A stretch of DNA of 64,000 nt, taken from the NCBI GenBank assembly GCA_903884105.1, contig CAISDJ010000016.1, forward strand, positions 124,001 to 188,000, in the 5' to 3' direction. Under the pieces are notes generated by a model. That model searched no databases. It saw only the letters and a list, made by a program, of their open reading frames with translations, and had not been told where the DNA came from. Below are positions 1 to 7,266 of the stretch, piece after piece. Each line of letters starts with the position of its first letter. Within the stretch, counting starts at the first letter, position 1. The DNA comes from an uncultured Pseudomonadota bacterium (GTDB lineage Bacteria > Pseudomonadota > Gammaproteobacteria > Steroidobacterales > Steroidobacteraceae). The translations under genes were made by a program, and so were the position numbers.

Positions 1-65
1 GGCCGAACCTGAACCGCTACCAACACCCCAAGGGAACCCGAGCACAGACGGCGCAGACTTCCCGA

Positions 66-1514
66 TCAGCGGGTCAACTTGCCGACCAGCCGAGACAGCA
101 GGGAGGGTTTGGCATCCATCCGGCGAATGCCGCTCGCAGACAGGACCACCTGGCGAGCTTCTTCATCGAGCAACTGGTTGAGTGACTGGTTGAGTGACTG
201 GTTCTTGGCGGCAGGCCGCTTGACGGCGGCGGGACTGGACTTGCGTACTGCCGCGGCAGCTGCCGCCTGCTTGGCCGCAGGGGGCGTGACCGGCTTCGTG
301 GCAGCGGGAGCCACCGCCTTGGGTGCCGGAGTATTGGTCAGGACCGGTGCGGTGGCGGGCTTGGCGTCGACATGCTTGTCAGGATGCAATTGGACGACCC
401 GCGCGGATTTGCCCGCAGCGTCGTTCAGGACGGGGCGCGCCGGGGGATCGGCAAACCGGGACTGTTCCGCGGCACTGACGCGCATCACGCTCGGCGCGCT
501 GAAGAACGTCTTGAGGTAACCGGACACCGCTTCCGCCGAGACCGACTCGCGGAAGAAGCCGACACGCAACGAATGTTCGATCCGGCCTTGGCGGGTCTGG
601 GCGATGGAATAGAGCCGGAAGGCCTTGAAGATGTCGAGCTTCGGTATGGCTCCGAGATTGATTGGCTGATCCGACACCGTGACCTGCACTGAGAACCATG
701 CCGGTGCTTCCGTATCGGCCAGCTCCGCTTCCGTGAGCATGCGCAGGGTCTGCGTGCTGTCGATCAGCACTGGACCTTTCGTCTTCAGATTCGCGGTGAC
801 GTCGGCGAGCCTCCGGATATGCTCCGGCAACTCGGTTGCGAGCTCGAGATTGGCGGTCGCCTTGTTCATGACGGTGGAATCGACCGGTTTGACGCGGAAC
901 GGTTCGGCGGCAGCCTCGACAGTCTGGGCCGCAGGGGAGCGGGGCGGTGTCTCCGGCAACAGCTCCATTCTAGAAATGGAAGTGGCTGGCGCGAGTGCAG
1001 TGGCTTGCAGCTTCGGTGTGGCTGCGGATGGGGCGACGGGCTTGGGCGCTGCGGCGACAGTCGCCGACGGCGACCTTGGCGCAACCGGCTTCATCGGTGC
1101 TGCGGCAGGCTGGACGTGTTGCATACTTGCGGTCGACGCGGTGTTGCGTGACACGGGTTGCGCCGGTTGCGTTCCCAGCGTGGCGGGATCGAATCCCGGG
1201 GCATGCTTCAGGTCGTCGTTGCCGGCTGGAACGCAGAAGGCCGCCGGATAGAATTCCCTGACGGCGGCCAGTGCGATTTCGGACGCGGCCTCGTCGGCAA
1301 AGAAGCCGAGCCGCAGGCGATAGCGCGGACGATTGTCCTCAACGCGGCGCACCTGGTAGAGCCGATAGCGCTCGAGGCCCGGCAGACTGCCAGCCTTCAG
1401 GTCGATCGGCGCGACCGACGCACACAGGTTGACGACGAACGGTCCTGACGCGGCTGGCGCGCCGGGCTCGAACCCAGGCTGCAGCGCAGTGCTGGTGTGA
1501 GTGCTCTGATCCAT
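66..1514 (-). CDS. Two-module SPOR-like protein under a c-di-GMP riboswitch
   Basis: Predicted 482-aa protein. Two similar modules of about 70 residues lie at roughly residues 26-96 and 273-346. Both follow a pattern of FxVxL/V..., a PIDL/PINL element, RLYxxxxxRxGR and LRxGFF, which resembles SPOR-like (peptidoglycan-binding) repeats. A long Ala/Pro/Val-rich linker joins them, and the C-terminus is basic and low-complexity with a short NQSL repeat. There is no convincing signal peptide. I chose ATG 1514 because GGGGA sits 5 nt upstream; ATG 1526 is the alternative. The leader carries a GEMM riboswitch, so expression should follow c-di-GMP. Exact function is unknown; a cell-envelope or surface-behaviour role is inference. 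Confidence 0.75.
   Translation of the reverse strand: MDQSTHTSTALQPGFEPGAPAASGPFVVNLCASVAPIDLKAGSLPGLERYRLYQVRRVEDNRPRYRLRLGFFADEAASEIALAAVREFYPAAFCVPAGNDDLKHAPGFDPATLGTQPAQPVSRNTASTASMQHVQPAAAPMKPVAPRSPSATVAAAPKPVAPSAATPKLQATALAPATSISRMELLPETPPRSPAAQTVEAAAEPFRVKPVDSTVMNKATANLELATELPEHIRRLADVTANLKTKGPVLIDSTQTLRMLTEAELADTEAPAWFSVQVTVSDQPINLGAIPKLDIFKAFRLYSIAQTRQGRIEHSLRVGFFRESVSAEAVSGYLKTFFSAPSVMRVSAAEQSRFADPPARPVLNDAAGKSARVVQLHPDKHVDAKPATAPVLTNTPAPKAVAPAATKPVTPPAAKQAAAAAAVRKSSPAAVKRPAAKNQSLNQSLNQLLDEEARQVVLSASGIRRMDAKPSLLSRLVGKLTR
173..203 (-). repeat. 12-bp coding tandem repeat
   Basis: About two and a half copies of a 12-bp unit (TGAGTGACTGGT on the plus strand) encode consecutive NQSL units near the C-terminus of the SPOR-like protein. 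The unit length is a multiple of three, so copy changes keep the frame. Confidence 0.7.
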
Positions 1515-1705
1515 AAACTTCCCCATTCCCGTGGCCCAAAACGGACGCAGAATGCAGGCGTCCGAAACGGATCGAAACTGCGCCAGGCAACGCGGAAGCG
1601 GGTCAGTTGGGAAACGAAGGTCAGGCGGGATCAGAGTGGCCACCCTCACGCGGGCGGACTCCGGGCTGACACGAAGAGAAGTCTGCGCGGCGGTTAAAAC
1701 CGTCT

Positions 1706-1721
1706 CGGGCCTTGTGGCCCG
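1706..1721 (-). terminator. Candidate expression-platform hairpin downstream of the riboswitch
   Basis: On the minus strand CGGGCC-acaa-GGCCCG forms a perfect 6-bp stem with a 4-nt loop, followed within a few bases by GGTTTTAA. It lies about 55 nt downstream of the c-di-GMP aptamer and could be its terminator. The T-run is short and offset, so this is a tentative assignment. Confidence 0.4.
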
Positions 1722-1775
1722 TGCTCAGACTCGAATACACCGCAGCGCTACTTTCAATTCCTGCTACTGCGGCCT

Positions 1776-1863
1776 CGTGGCAACCCCGCTATCGTTAGGA
1801 CCTTCAAACCCTAAGACCGGAAGCTTTGCGTCCCCGCCTCTCGACGGGTTTGCTATTGGCACG
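1776..1863 (-). promoter_or_regulatory. c-di-GMP-I (GEMM) riboswitch aptamer
   Basis: Read on the minus strand from 1863 to 1776, the conserved GEMM-I elements appear in order: GCAAACC, a GAGA tetraloop inside a CG-rich stem, the hallmark GGGACGCAAAGC, a GG-CTTA element, then a second arm ending ATAGCGGGGTTGCC that supplies the tetraloop receptor and closing strand. Order and spacing match the GEMM-I family as I recall it. It sits about 260 nt upstream of the 66-1514 gene and reads toward it. The pirin gene lies on the opposite strand, so it is not the target. Confidence 0.93.
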
Positions 1864-2020
1864 AGCTGATTCTTTGTTAAGTGGGCTGCCCGCGTCAAGG
1901 GGGATATCGAGCCTGCTTCCGCCGAGCCGTGCGCAGGGCATTCCAGCGTCGAGTTATGTCTTAAAGCGGCGACAAGAGACTATCCTACGGACTTTGCCGC
2001 CTGAAGGATTTGCAGACGTC

Positions 2021-2899
2021 ATGACAACACCCGCATCGCTCCCCCAGCTGATTGAAACCCGTCCGCGCGATCTCGGCGGATTCGAGGTGCGGAGGCTGCT
2101 GCCGATGGCGACCCGGCAAAGCGTGGGGCCTTTCGTGTTCTTCGACCATATGGGACCCGCGCGCTTTGCGCCGGGAACGGGCATCGACGTGCGTCCGCAC
2201 CCCCATATCGGGCTGGCCACGCTGACGTTCCTGTTCGAGGGCGAGATCCTGCACCGGGACAGCCTCGGATTCGTCCAGTCGATCCGTCCGGGAGACGTGA
2301 ACTGGATGACGGCCGGCCGTGGCATCGTGCATTCCGAGCGCACGGGGCCGGAGCTGCGTGCAGCCGGATCGGCCTTGCACGGCCTGCAACTGTGGATCGC
2401 ACTCCCTCAAGCCGACGAGGAAACCGAGCCCGCATTCTTTCACCATCCCGGCGCAACGGTGCCCGTCGTTCGTCAAGGCGAAGCCACGGTCCGCGTCATC
2501 GTCGGTTCGACGGGTGCGGCCAGGTCCCCGGTGAAGACGTTCTCGCCGATGTTCTACTTCGACGCGCAATTGCCTGCCAACTCGACCTTCGATCTTGCCC
2601 CTGATTACCCGGAGCGCGCGGTCTACGTCGTGGACGGCGAAGTTACGTTGTGTGGCACGTTACTGAAAGAAGGCCAGATGCTGGTGCTGCCGGAGGGGGA
2701 CTCCGTTGAGATCAGGGCGATCAGCGACGCGCGGTTCGTCATGCTCGGCGGCACCCCTCTCGATGGTCCACGCTTCATCTGGTGGAATCTGGTGTCGAGC
2801 TCCCGCGAGCGGATCGAGCAGGCCAAGCGCGACTGGGCCGAGGACCGGTTCGCGAAGGTCCCGGGCGAGACGGAATTCATCCCGCTCCCTGAGAAATAG
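2021..2899 (+). CDS. Pirin family protein
   Basis: 292-aa bicupin. N-terminal pirin signatures include GPFVFFDHMGP, the metal-ligand region DVRPHPHIGLATLTF and GDVNWMTAGRGIVHSER; a C-terminal Pirin_C half ends with GTPLDGPRFIWWN. The open frame extends upstream to 1826, but that part overlaps the antisense riboswitch and lacks pirin similarity, so ATG 2021 (MTTPASLPQL) is preferred. Pirins are Fe-dependent cupins; bacterial members include quercetinases and redox-linked regulators. Substrate cannot be read from sequence. It converges with the small gene at 2945-3244. Confidence 0.9.
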   Translation: MTTPASLPQLIETRPRDLGGFEVRRLLPMATRQSVGPFVFFDHMGPARFAPGTGIDVRPHPHIGLATLTFLFEGEILHRDSLGFVQSIRPGDVNWMTAGRGIVHSERTGPELRAAGSALHGLQLWIALPQADEETEPAFFHHPGATVPVVRQGEATVRVIVGSTGAARSPVKTFSPMFYFDAQLPANSTFDLAPDYPERAVYVVDGEVTLCGTLLKEGQMLVLPEGDSVEIRAISDARFVMLGGTPLDGPRFIWWNLVSSSRERIEQAKRDWAEDRFAKVPGETEFIPLPEK

Positions 2900-2944
2900 C
2901 TGACGTGTCGACGCGGTGCCTGTCGCGTCGCGCTCAATCGCTGC

Positions 2945-3244
2945 TCATGCCCTGCCGACGTTGCGGTCCTGCGGCGTGTGGAAGTACTCGCTTTCCTCGG
3001 CAAATTGCTTGAGCAGCTTGCGCATCTCCGCGAGCCGTCCTTCCGCGGTGCCGATGGGCAGGCAATCCTCGCAGTCGGGGTCGCCGCACGGCTGGCGGGA
3101 ATACAGCCAGAACTGCACTGCGCCTGCGAGCAGGCCATCGGCGACGTCCCAGAGGTCGGCCTTCTGATCACGGTCCGCGATGCCGTTGGCAAGCTCCACG
3201 GTCCTGGCAAACGCCTCATCAAAAGCGGTATCGGCTGTTGCCAT
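2945..3244 (-). CDS. Small conserved-looking hypothetical protein with Cys cluster
   Basis: 99-aa acidic soluble protein starting MATADTAFDEAF. It has a mostly helical N-terminal half and a central CGDPDCEDC cluster (three Cys in nine residues) that could bind a metal. An in-frame ATG at 3325 would add 27 residues of lower quality, so 3244 is preferred. No family recognised and no operon partner. Confidence 0.55.
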   Translation of the reverse strand: MATADTAFDEAFARTVELANGIADRDQKADLWDVADGLLAGAVQFWLYSRQPCGDPDCEDCLPIGTAEGRLAEMRKLLKQFAEESEYFHTPQDRNVGRA

Positions 3245-3436
3245 GGTGTGTGCTTCGCAAGGTTCAGTGAAAGTGAAGGGTGCAGTATGACGCGCGGCTG
3301 CATGCATCGCAGCCTTGAATGACATTTGCGGGTGCGGGGCGACGGCACGAAGCGTCGTCAGAGGCTTTCACGATGCCAAAATTCCGCTGGTTTGCTACTG
3401 TGCGTCCATTCCCCATCTTGAGCGAGCGAGGCGGAC

Positions 3437-3835
3437 ATGGCTAACGAGCGGGCACCGGAAACGACGATGGACGTGAACAGCCTCTATCTCGAAGAGGTCA
3501 TCACGGACCGCAAGGTGGGAATGATCCGCCGGCTGACGCCAGTCCTGGCCACGGGCGGGGTGGATGCCGCGCGCCCGGTGCTCTTCATGGGCCAGGCTGA
3601 AATCATGACCAACATGGGGCCGGTGCCGCTGAACTTCGACTTGCCGGGTCCGACGCTGGAGCAGGCCACCGCCGGATTTGGTGCGGCTGCGGCCGTGGCC
3701 ATCGAACAGACGGTCATGCAGATCCAGGAAATGCGCCGGCAACAGGCGTCGCAGCTTGTCGTACCGCAGGGAGGGTTGGGAGGCATGGGCGGCCCGGGCG
3801 CGACCATCGGCGGCGGCAAGATCCAGATCCCTTGA
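3437..3835 (+). CDS. Conserved hypothetical protein upstream of the Anbu cluster
   Basis: 132-aa soluble protein without signal peptide or TM segment. A compact N-terminal domain (EEVITDRKVGMIRRLTPV, then PVLFMGQ and GPVPLNFDL) leads into a helical stretch rich in Ala/Glu/Gln, followed by a Gly-rich tail ending GGGKIQIP. It resembles short unnamed conserved proteins of beta- and gammaproteobacteria. It runs in the same direction as the ATP-grasp gene 168 bp downstream, but a strong hairpin separates them, so it is probably a separate transcript. Function unknown. Confidence 0.65.
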   Translation: MANERAPETTMDVNSLYLEEVITDRKVGMIRRLTPVLATGGVDAARPVLFMGQAEIMTNMGPVPLNFDLPGPTLEQATAGFGAAAAVAIEQTVMQIQEMRRQQASQLVVPQGGLGGMGGPGATIGGGKIQIP

Positions 3836-3850
3836 GCTCAAGCGCTTCAT

Positions 3851-3886
3851 GCACCACTCCGGGGCGGGTGCGCCCGGTTGTGGTGC
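3851..3886 (+). terminator. Strong hairpin after the 3437-3835 gene, no U-tract
   Basis: GCACCAC at 3851-3857 pairs with GTGGTGC at 3880-3886, and the inner CCGGG...CCCGG arms extend the stem. It lies 15 bp after the stop codon. No T-run follows on either strand, so it may be a Rho-assisted or mRNA-stabilising 3' structure, not a classical intrinsic terminator. Confidence 0.45.
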
Positions 3887-4003
3887 GCGTAGTTGCGCGC
3901 GCAGGGGTCTGGCCGGGGGGGAAGTCGTCTCTGCTCAAGGCTTTGAAGGTTGGCATGGATTTCGCTCTGGCAACCGTAGTCCCAGAAAGCGCAAGACATC
4001 TAG

Positions 4004-5422
4004 ATGGCCGCCCCCACCCCGTACAACGAAATGCATGCCGCCGAAGGCGGCGTCCGCACCCACTACCAGGCCTTCGATAAGTGGCTTGCTTCCACCTCCA
4101 CCGAGTGGCTTTCCCAGAAGCGGGCCGAAGCGGACATGCTGTTCCATCGGGTGGGCATCACGTTCGCCGTCTACGGCGAGGAGGCCGGGTCCGAGCGGCT
4201 CATCCCCTTCGATGTGGTGCCGCGGATCATCCCGGCGGATGAGTGGCGCAAGCTCGCGGCGGGCCTCAAGCAGCGGGTCCGGGCGCTTAACGCGTTCACC
4301 GAAGACATCTACCACGACCAGAACATCCTGAAAGCGGGCCATATCCCCGCCGAGCAGGTGCTGAAAAACAGCCAGTACCGGCCGGAGATGCAGGGCGTGG
4401 ACGTGCCGAACGGCATCTACGCGCACATCGCCGGTGTCGACATCGTGCGAGCCGGCGCCGGTGAGTTCTACGTTCTTGAAGACAACCTGCGAGTGCCGTC
4501 GGGCGTGTCGTACATGCTCGAGGATCGCCGCATGATGATGCGGTTGTTTCCGGAGCTGTTCGTGCACTATCCCATCGCACCGGTCGAACACTATCCGGAT
4601 CTGCTCCTGGAAAACCTGCGCAGCGTGTCGCCGGTCGGCGTGAACGATCCGACTGTCGTGGTGCTCACGCCCGGCTCCTACAACAGCGCCTACTTCGAGC
4701 ACGCGTTTCTTGCCCAGCAGATGGGCGTCGAACTGGTGGAAGGGAAAGACCTCTTCGTCAACGACGGCTTTGTCTACATGCGCACGACGCGCGGCCCGAA
4801 GCGTGTCGACGTCATCTATCGCCGCATCGACGACGACTTCCTCGATCCGCTCGCGTTCCGTGCCGATTCCATGCTGGGCGTGCCGGGGCTGCTGTCGGCG
4901 TATCGCGCGGGTCACGTGACGATTGCAAATGCGATCGGCACTGGCGTTGCGGATGACAAGTCGATCTACCCGTACGTGCCGGACATGATCCGGTTCTACT
5001 TGAGCGAAGAGCCGCTGCTCAACAACGTCCCGACGTACATGCTCCGCCAGGAAGAAGACCTCAAGTACACGCTTGCCCACCTGGATGAACTGGTCGTCAA
5101 GGAAGTCCACGGCGCCGGCGGTTACGGCATGCTGATCGGTCCCTCGGCCAGCAAGGAGCAGATCGCCGCGTTCCGCGAACGCATCATCGCCGAGCCGGCC
5201 AAGTACATTGCACAGCCCACCCTCGCGCTGTCGGCGTGCCCGACCTTCGTCGAATCGGGGATCGCCCCCAGGCATATCGATCTGCGTCCCTTCGTGCTCT
5301 CCGGCAAGGAAGTCACGCTGGTGCCGGGCGGCCTCACGCGCGTCGCGTTGCGAGAAGGTTCGCTGGTCGTGAACTCATCGCAAGGGGGAGGCACCAAGGA
5401 CACCTGGGTGCTGGAGCGCTGA
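4004..5422 (+). CDS. Circularly permuted type-2 ATP-grasp protein (COG2308 family)
   Basis: 472-aa member of the DUF404/DUF407 circularly permuted ATP-grasp family. Signatures are FHRVGITFAVYGEE, RIIPADEW, QRVRALNAFTEDIYHD, VLEDNLRVPSGVSYMLEDR and a C-terminal HIDLRPFVLSG. The fold activates a carboxylate with ATP to make amide or peptide bonds; the acceptor here is unknown. It ends in TGATG, overlapping the start of the alpha-E gene by one base, which implies translational coupling. Gene pairs of this type are the standard neighbours of Anbu peptidases. ATG 4004 is preferred because the family begins near this point. Confidence 0.92.
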   Translation: MAAPTPYNEMHAAEGGVRTHYQAFDKWLASTSTEWLSQKRAEADMLFHRVGITFAVYGEEAGSERLIPFDVVPRIIPADEWRKLAAGLKQRVRALNAFTEDIYHDQNILKAGHIPAEQVLKNSQYRPEMQGVDVPNGIYAHIAGVDIVRAGAGEFYVLEDNLRVPSGVSYMLEDRRMMMRLFPELFVHYPIAPVEHYPDLLLENLRSVSPVGVNDPTVVVLTPGSYNSAYFEHAFLAQQMGVELVEGKDLFVNDGFVYMRTTRGPKRVDVIYRRIDDDFLDPLAFRADSMLGVPGLLSAYRAGHVTIANAIGTGVADDKSIYPYVPDMIRFYLSEEPLLNNVPTYMLRQEEDLKYTLAHLDELVVKEVHGAGGYGMLIGPSASKEQIAAFRERIIAEPAKYIAQPTLALSACPTFVESGIAPRHIDLRPFVLSGKEVTLVPGGLTRVALREGSLVVNSSQGGGTKDTWVLER

Positions 5423-6372
5423 TGCTGAGCAGAACCGCCGATCACCTGTATTGGATGGCTCGCTACACAGAGCGTGCCGAGAACATCGCGCGCATGCTCG
5501 ACGTCAACTACCAGATGTCGCTGTTGCCGCAGGGCGGCGACATCATGGAACAGAGCTGGATCGCCACGCTGTCCATCAGCGACCTGATGGAGGTGTATCA
5601 GAGAAAGCATGACACGGTCACGCCGGCCAAGGCGCTCGCCTTCATGGCGTTCAATCGCGACAACCCTTCCAGCATCTACAGCTGCCTCGCCGCGGCACGC
5701 GAGAATGCACGCGCCGTTCGCGGCACGCTGACGTCGGAGGCGTGGGAGACGCTGAACTCCACGTGGATCGACATGCGCAAGGCGGTCACGCGGTATTCGC
5801 TGGGCGCCGAGATCGCCGATTTCTTCGAGTGGGTGAAGTATCGCTCGCACCTGACTCGCGGCGTCATCCAGGGCACGATGCTGCGCGACGAGGCCTATCA
5901 CTTCACGTGGCTCGGCACGTATCTCGAACGTGCCGACAACACGGCCCGCATCCTCGATGTGAAGTACCACTTGCTCCTGCCGCGCGGCGAAGGGGCGGGC
6001 GGCGTGGTCGATTACTACCAGTGGAGCGCGCTCTTGCGGTCGGTCTCCGCGTTCGCGATCTATCGCAAGGTGTATCGCGACCTCATTACGCCACGACGCG
6101 TGGCGGAACTGCTGATTCTGACGGACGACATGCCGCGCTCCATGCACCGCTGCATGAGCCAGGTGTACATGCACCTGATGGCCATCGCGAACTCGCAATC
6201 CGCCGAGACCGAGCGGCGCGCCGGTGAAATGCATGCGTCGCTGCTGTTCGGCCGGATCGACTCCATCCTCGAGATGGGGCTGCACGAGTACCTGGCTGAG
6301 TTCCTGGCGCGGGTCGCCGACCTCGGCGAGCGCATCTCGCAGGACTTCCTGGTACCAAGCGCGATCCGCTAG
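5422..6372 (+). CDS. Alpha-E domain protein (COG2307 family)
   Basis: 316-aa all-helical protein beginning MLSRTADHLYWMARYTERAEN, the diagnostic start of the alpha-E (DUF403) family. A second family motif is YHFTWLGTYLERADNTARIL near the middle, with SMHRCM and a C-terminal FLARVADLGERI. The gene starts inside the TGATG overlap with the ATP-grasp gene. Alpha-E proteins almost always accompany permuted ATP-grasp proteins and are thought to work in the same unknown peptide- or amide-forming pathway. The frame stays open upstream inside the previous gene, but that portion is a shadow. Confidence 0.92.
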   Translation: MLSRTADHLYWMARYTERAENIARMLDVNYQMSLLPQGGDIMEQSWIATLSISDLMEVYQRKHDTVTPAKALAFMAFNRDNPSSIYSCLAAARENARAVRGTLTSEAWETLNSTWIDMRKAVTRYSLGAEIADFFEWVKYRSHLTRGVIQGTMLRDEAYHFTWLGTYLERADNTARILDVKYHLLLPRGEGAGGVVDYYQWSALLRSVSAFAIYRKVYRDLITPRRVAELLILTDDMPRSMHRCMSQVYMHLMAIANSQSAETERRAGEMHASLLFGRIDSILEMGLHEYLAEFLARVADLGERISQDFLVPSAIR

Positions 6373-6393
6373 GGAACCTGTGCAGAGGTTCCC
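6372..6393 (+). other. Hairpin between alpha-E and Anbu genes
   Basis: GGGAACCT at 6372-6379 pairs with AGGTTCCC at 6386-6393, a perfect 8-bp stem starting at the last base of the alpha-E stop codon. No T-run follows. It may attenuate read-through into, or stabilise, the upstream message. Confidence 0.45.
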
Positions 6394-6506
6394 AAGCAGT
6401 TCGCACCCCGGCACCGCGGGGTTTACGTGCCCGCGACGGCCCCTTACCATCGCCACCAGTCGCTAAGCGCTCTGCTACCCAACAGGCAGTTCGAGGTTCC
6501 CTATCG

Positions 6507-7259
6507 ATGACTTACTGCGTCGGCATGCTGCTCGACACCGGCCTCGTGTTCCTGTCCGACTCCCGGACGAACGCCGGCGTCGACCAGATCAGTTCATTCC
6601 GCAAGGTCACCGTCTTCGAGAAGCCGGGCGACCGCGTCATGGTCCTGCTATCGTCGGGCAACCTCGCGATCTCGCAGGCGCTGGTCAATACGCTGCAGGA
6701 GCAGATGGCGGGCTTCGTGCCCGGCACGGCGCAGGCGCCGAACCTGATGACGGCCATCAACATGTTCGAGGCGGCACGCTGCGTCGGCGATGCGCTGCGC
6801 GAAGTCCACAAGCGCGATGCCGCTGCGCTGGAAGAGCACAACATCGAATTCAACGCGAACTTCATCTTCGGTGGGCAGCTCGGCAATGAGCTGCCGCGCC
6901 TGTTCCAGGTGTATGCTGCCGGCAATTTCATCGAAGCGACGATCGATACGCCGTACTTCCAGATCGGCGAGTCCAAGTACGGCAAGCCCATCATCGATCG
7001 CGTGGTGACGCGCAGTACCAGCCTCGCCGAAGCTGCCAAGTGCGCGCTGATCTCGATGGATTCGACGATCCGTTCGAACCTGTCGGTCGGCGCACCGCTC
7101 GATCTCGTCTGCATCAGGCGCGATGCGCTCAAGGTCATGAGCCACATCAGCATGGATGGGGAGCATGAGTACTTCCGGATGATCCGCAAGCGCTGGAGCG
7201 AGAGCCTGCGGCATGCCTTCCATGAGCTCCCTGATCCCGACTGGCTGCGGAGCAGCTAG
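6507..7259 (+). CDS. Anbu-type proteasome-like peptidase (COG3484)
   Basis: 250-aa N-terminal-nucleophile hydrolase of the Anbu (ancestral beta subunit) group. Removal of Met1 exposes Thr as the predicted nucleophile (MTYCVGMLLD). SDSRTNAG supplies the conserved Asp 16 residues later, and FRKVTVF supplies the active-site Lys. Length matches the family. It lies 134 bp after the alpha-E gene in the same direction, the usual Anbu neighbourhood. Known Anbu proteins assemble into open-ring or helical dodecamer-like particles; their substrates are unclear. A transglutaminase-like gene often found in these clusters is not present here. Confidence 0.9.
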   Translation: MTYCVGMLLDTGLVFLSDSRTNAGVDQISSFRKVTVFEKPGDRVMVLLSSGNLAISQALVNTLQEQMAGFVPGTAQAPNLMTAINMFEAARCVGDALREVHKRDAAALEEHNIEFNANFIFGGQLGNELPRLFQVYAAGNFIEATIDTPYFQIGESKYGKPIIDRVVTRSTSLAEAAKCALISMDSTIRSNLSVGAPLDLVCIRRDALKVMSHISMDGEHEYFRMIRKRWSESLRHAFHELPDPDWLRSS

Positions 7260-7266
7260 CCCGGTC

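Noticed and set aside
3935-5275. Long minus-strand open frame antisense to the ATP-grasp gene
   Set aside because: Composition (Arg/His/Asp-rich, no domains) is typical of an antisense shadow in a GC-rich gene; the plus strand encodes a clear ATP-grasp protein.
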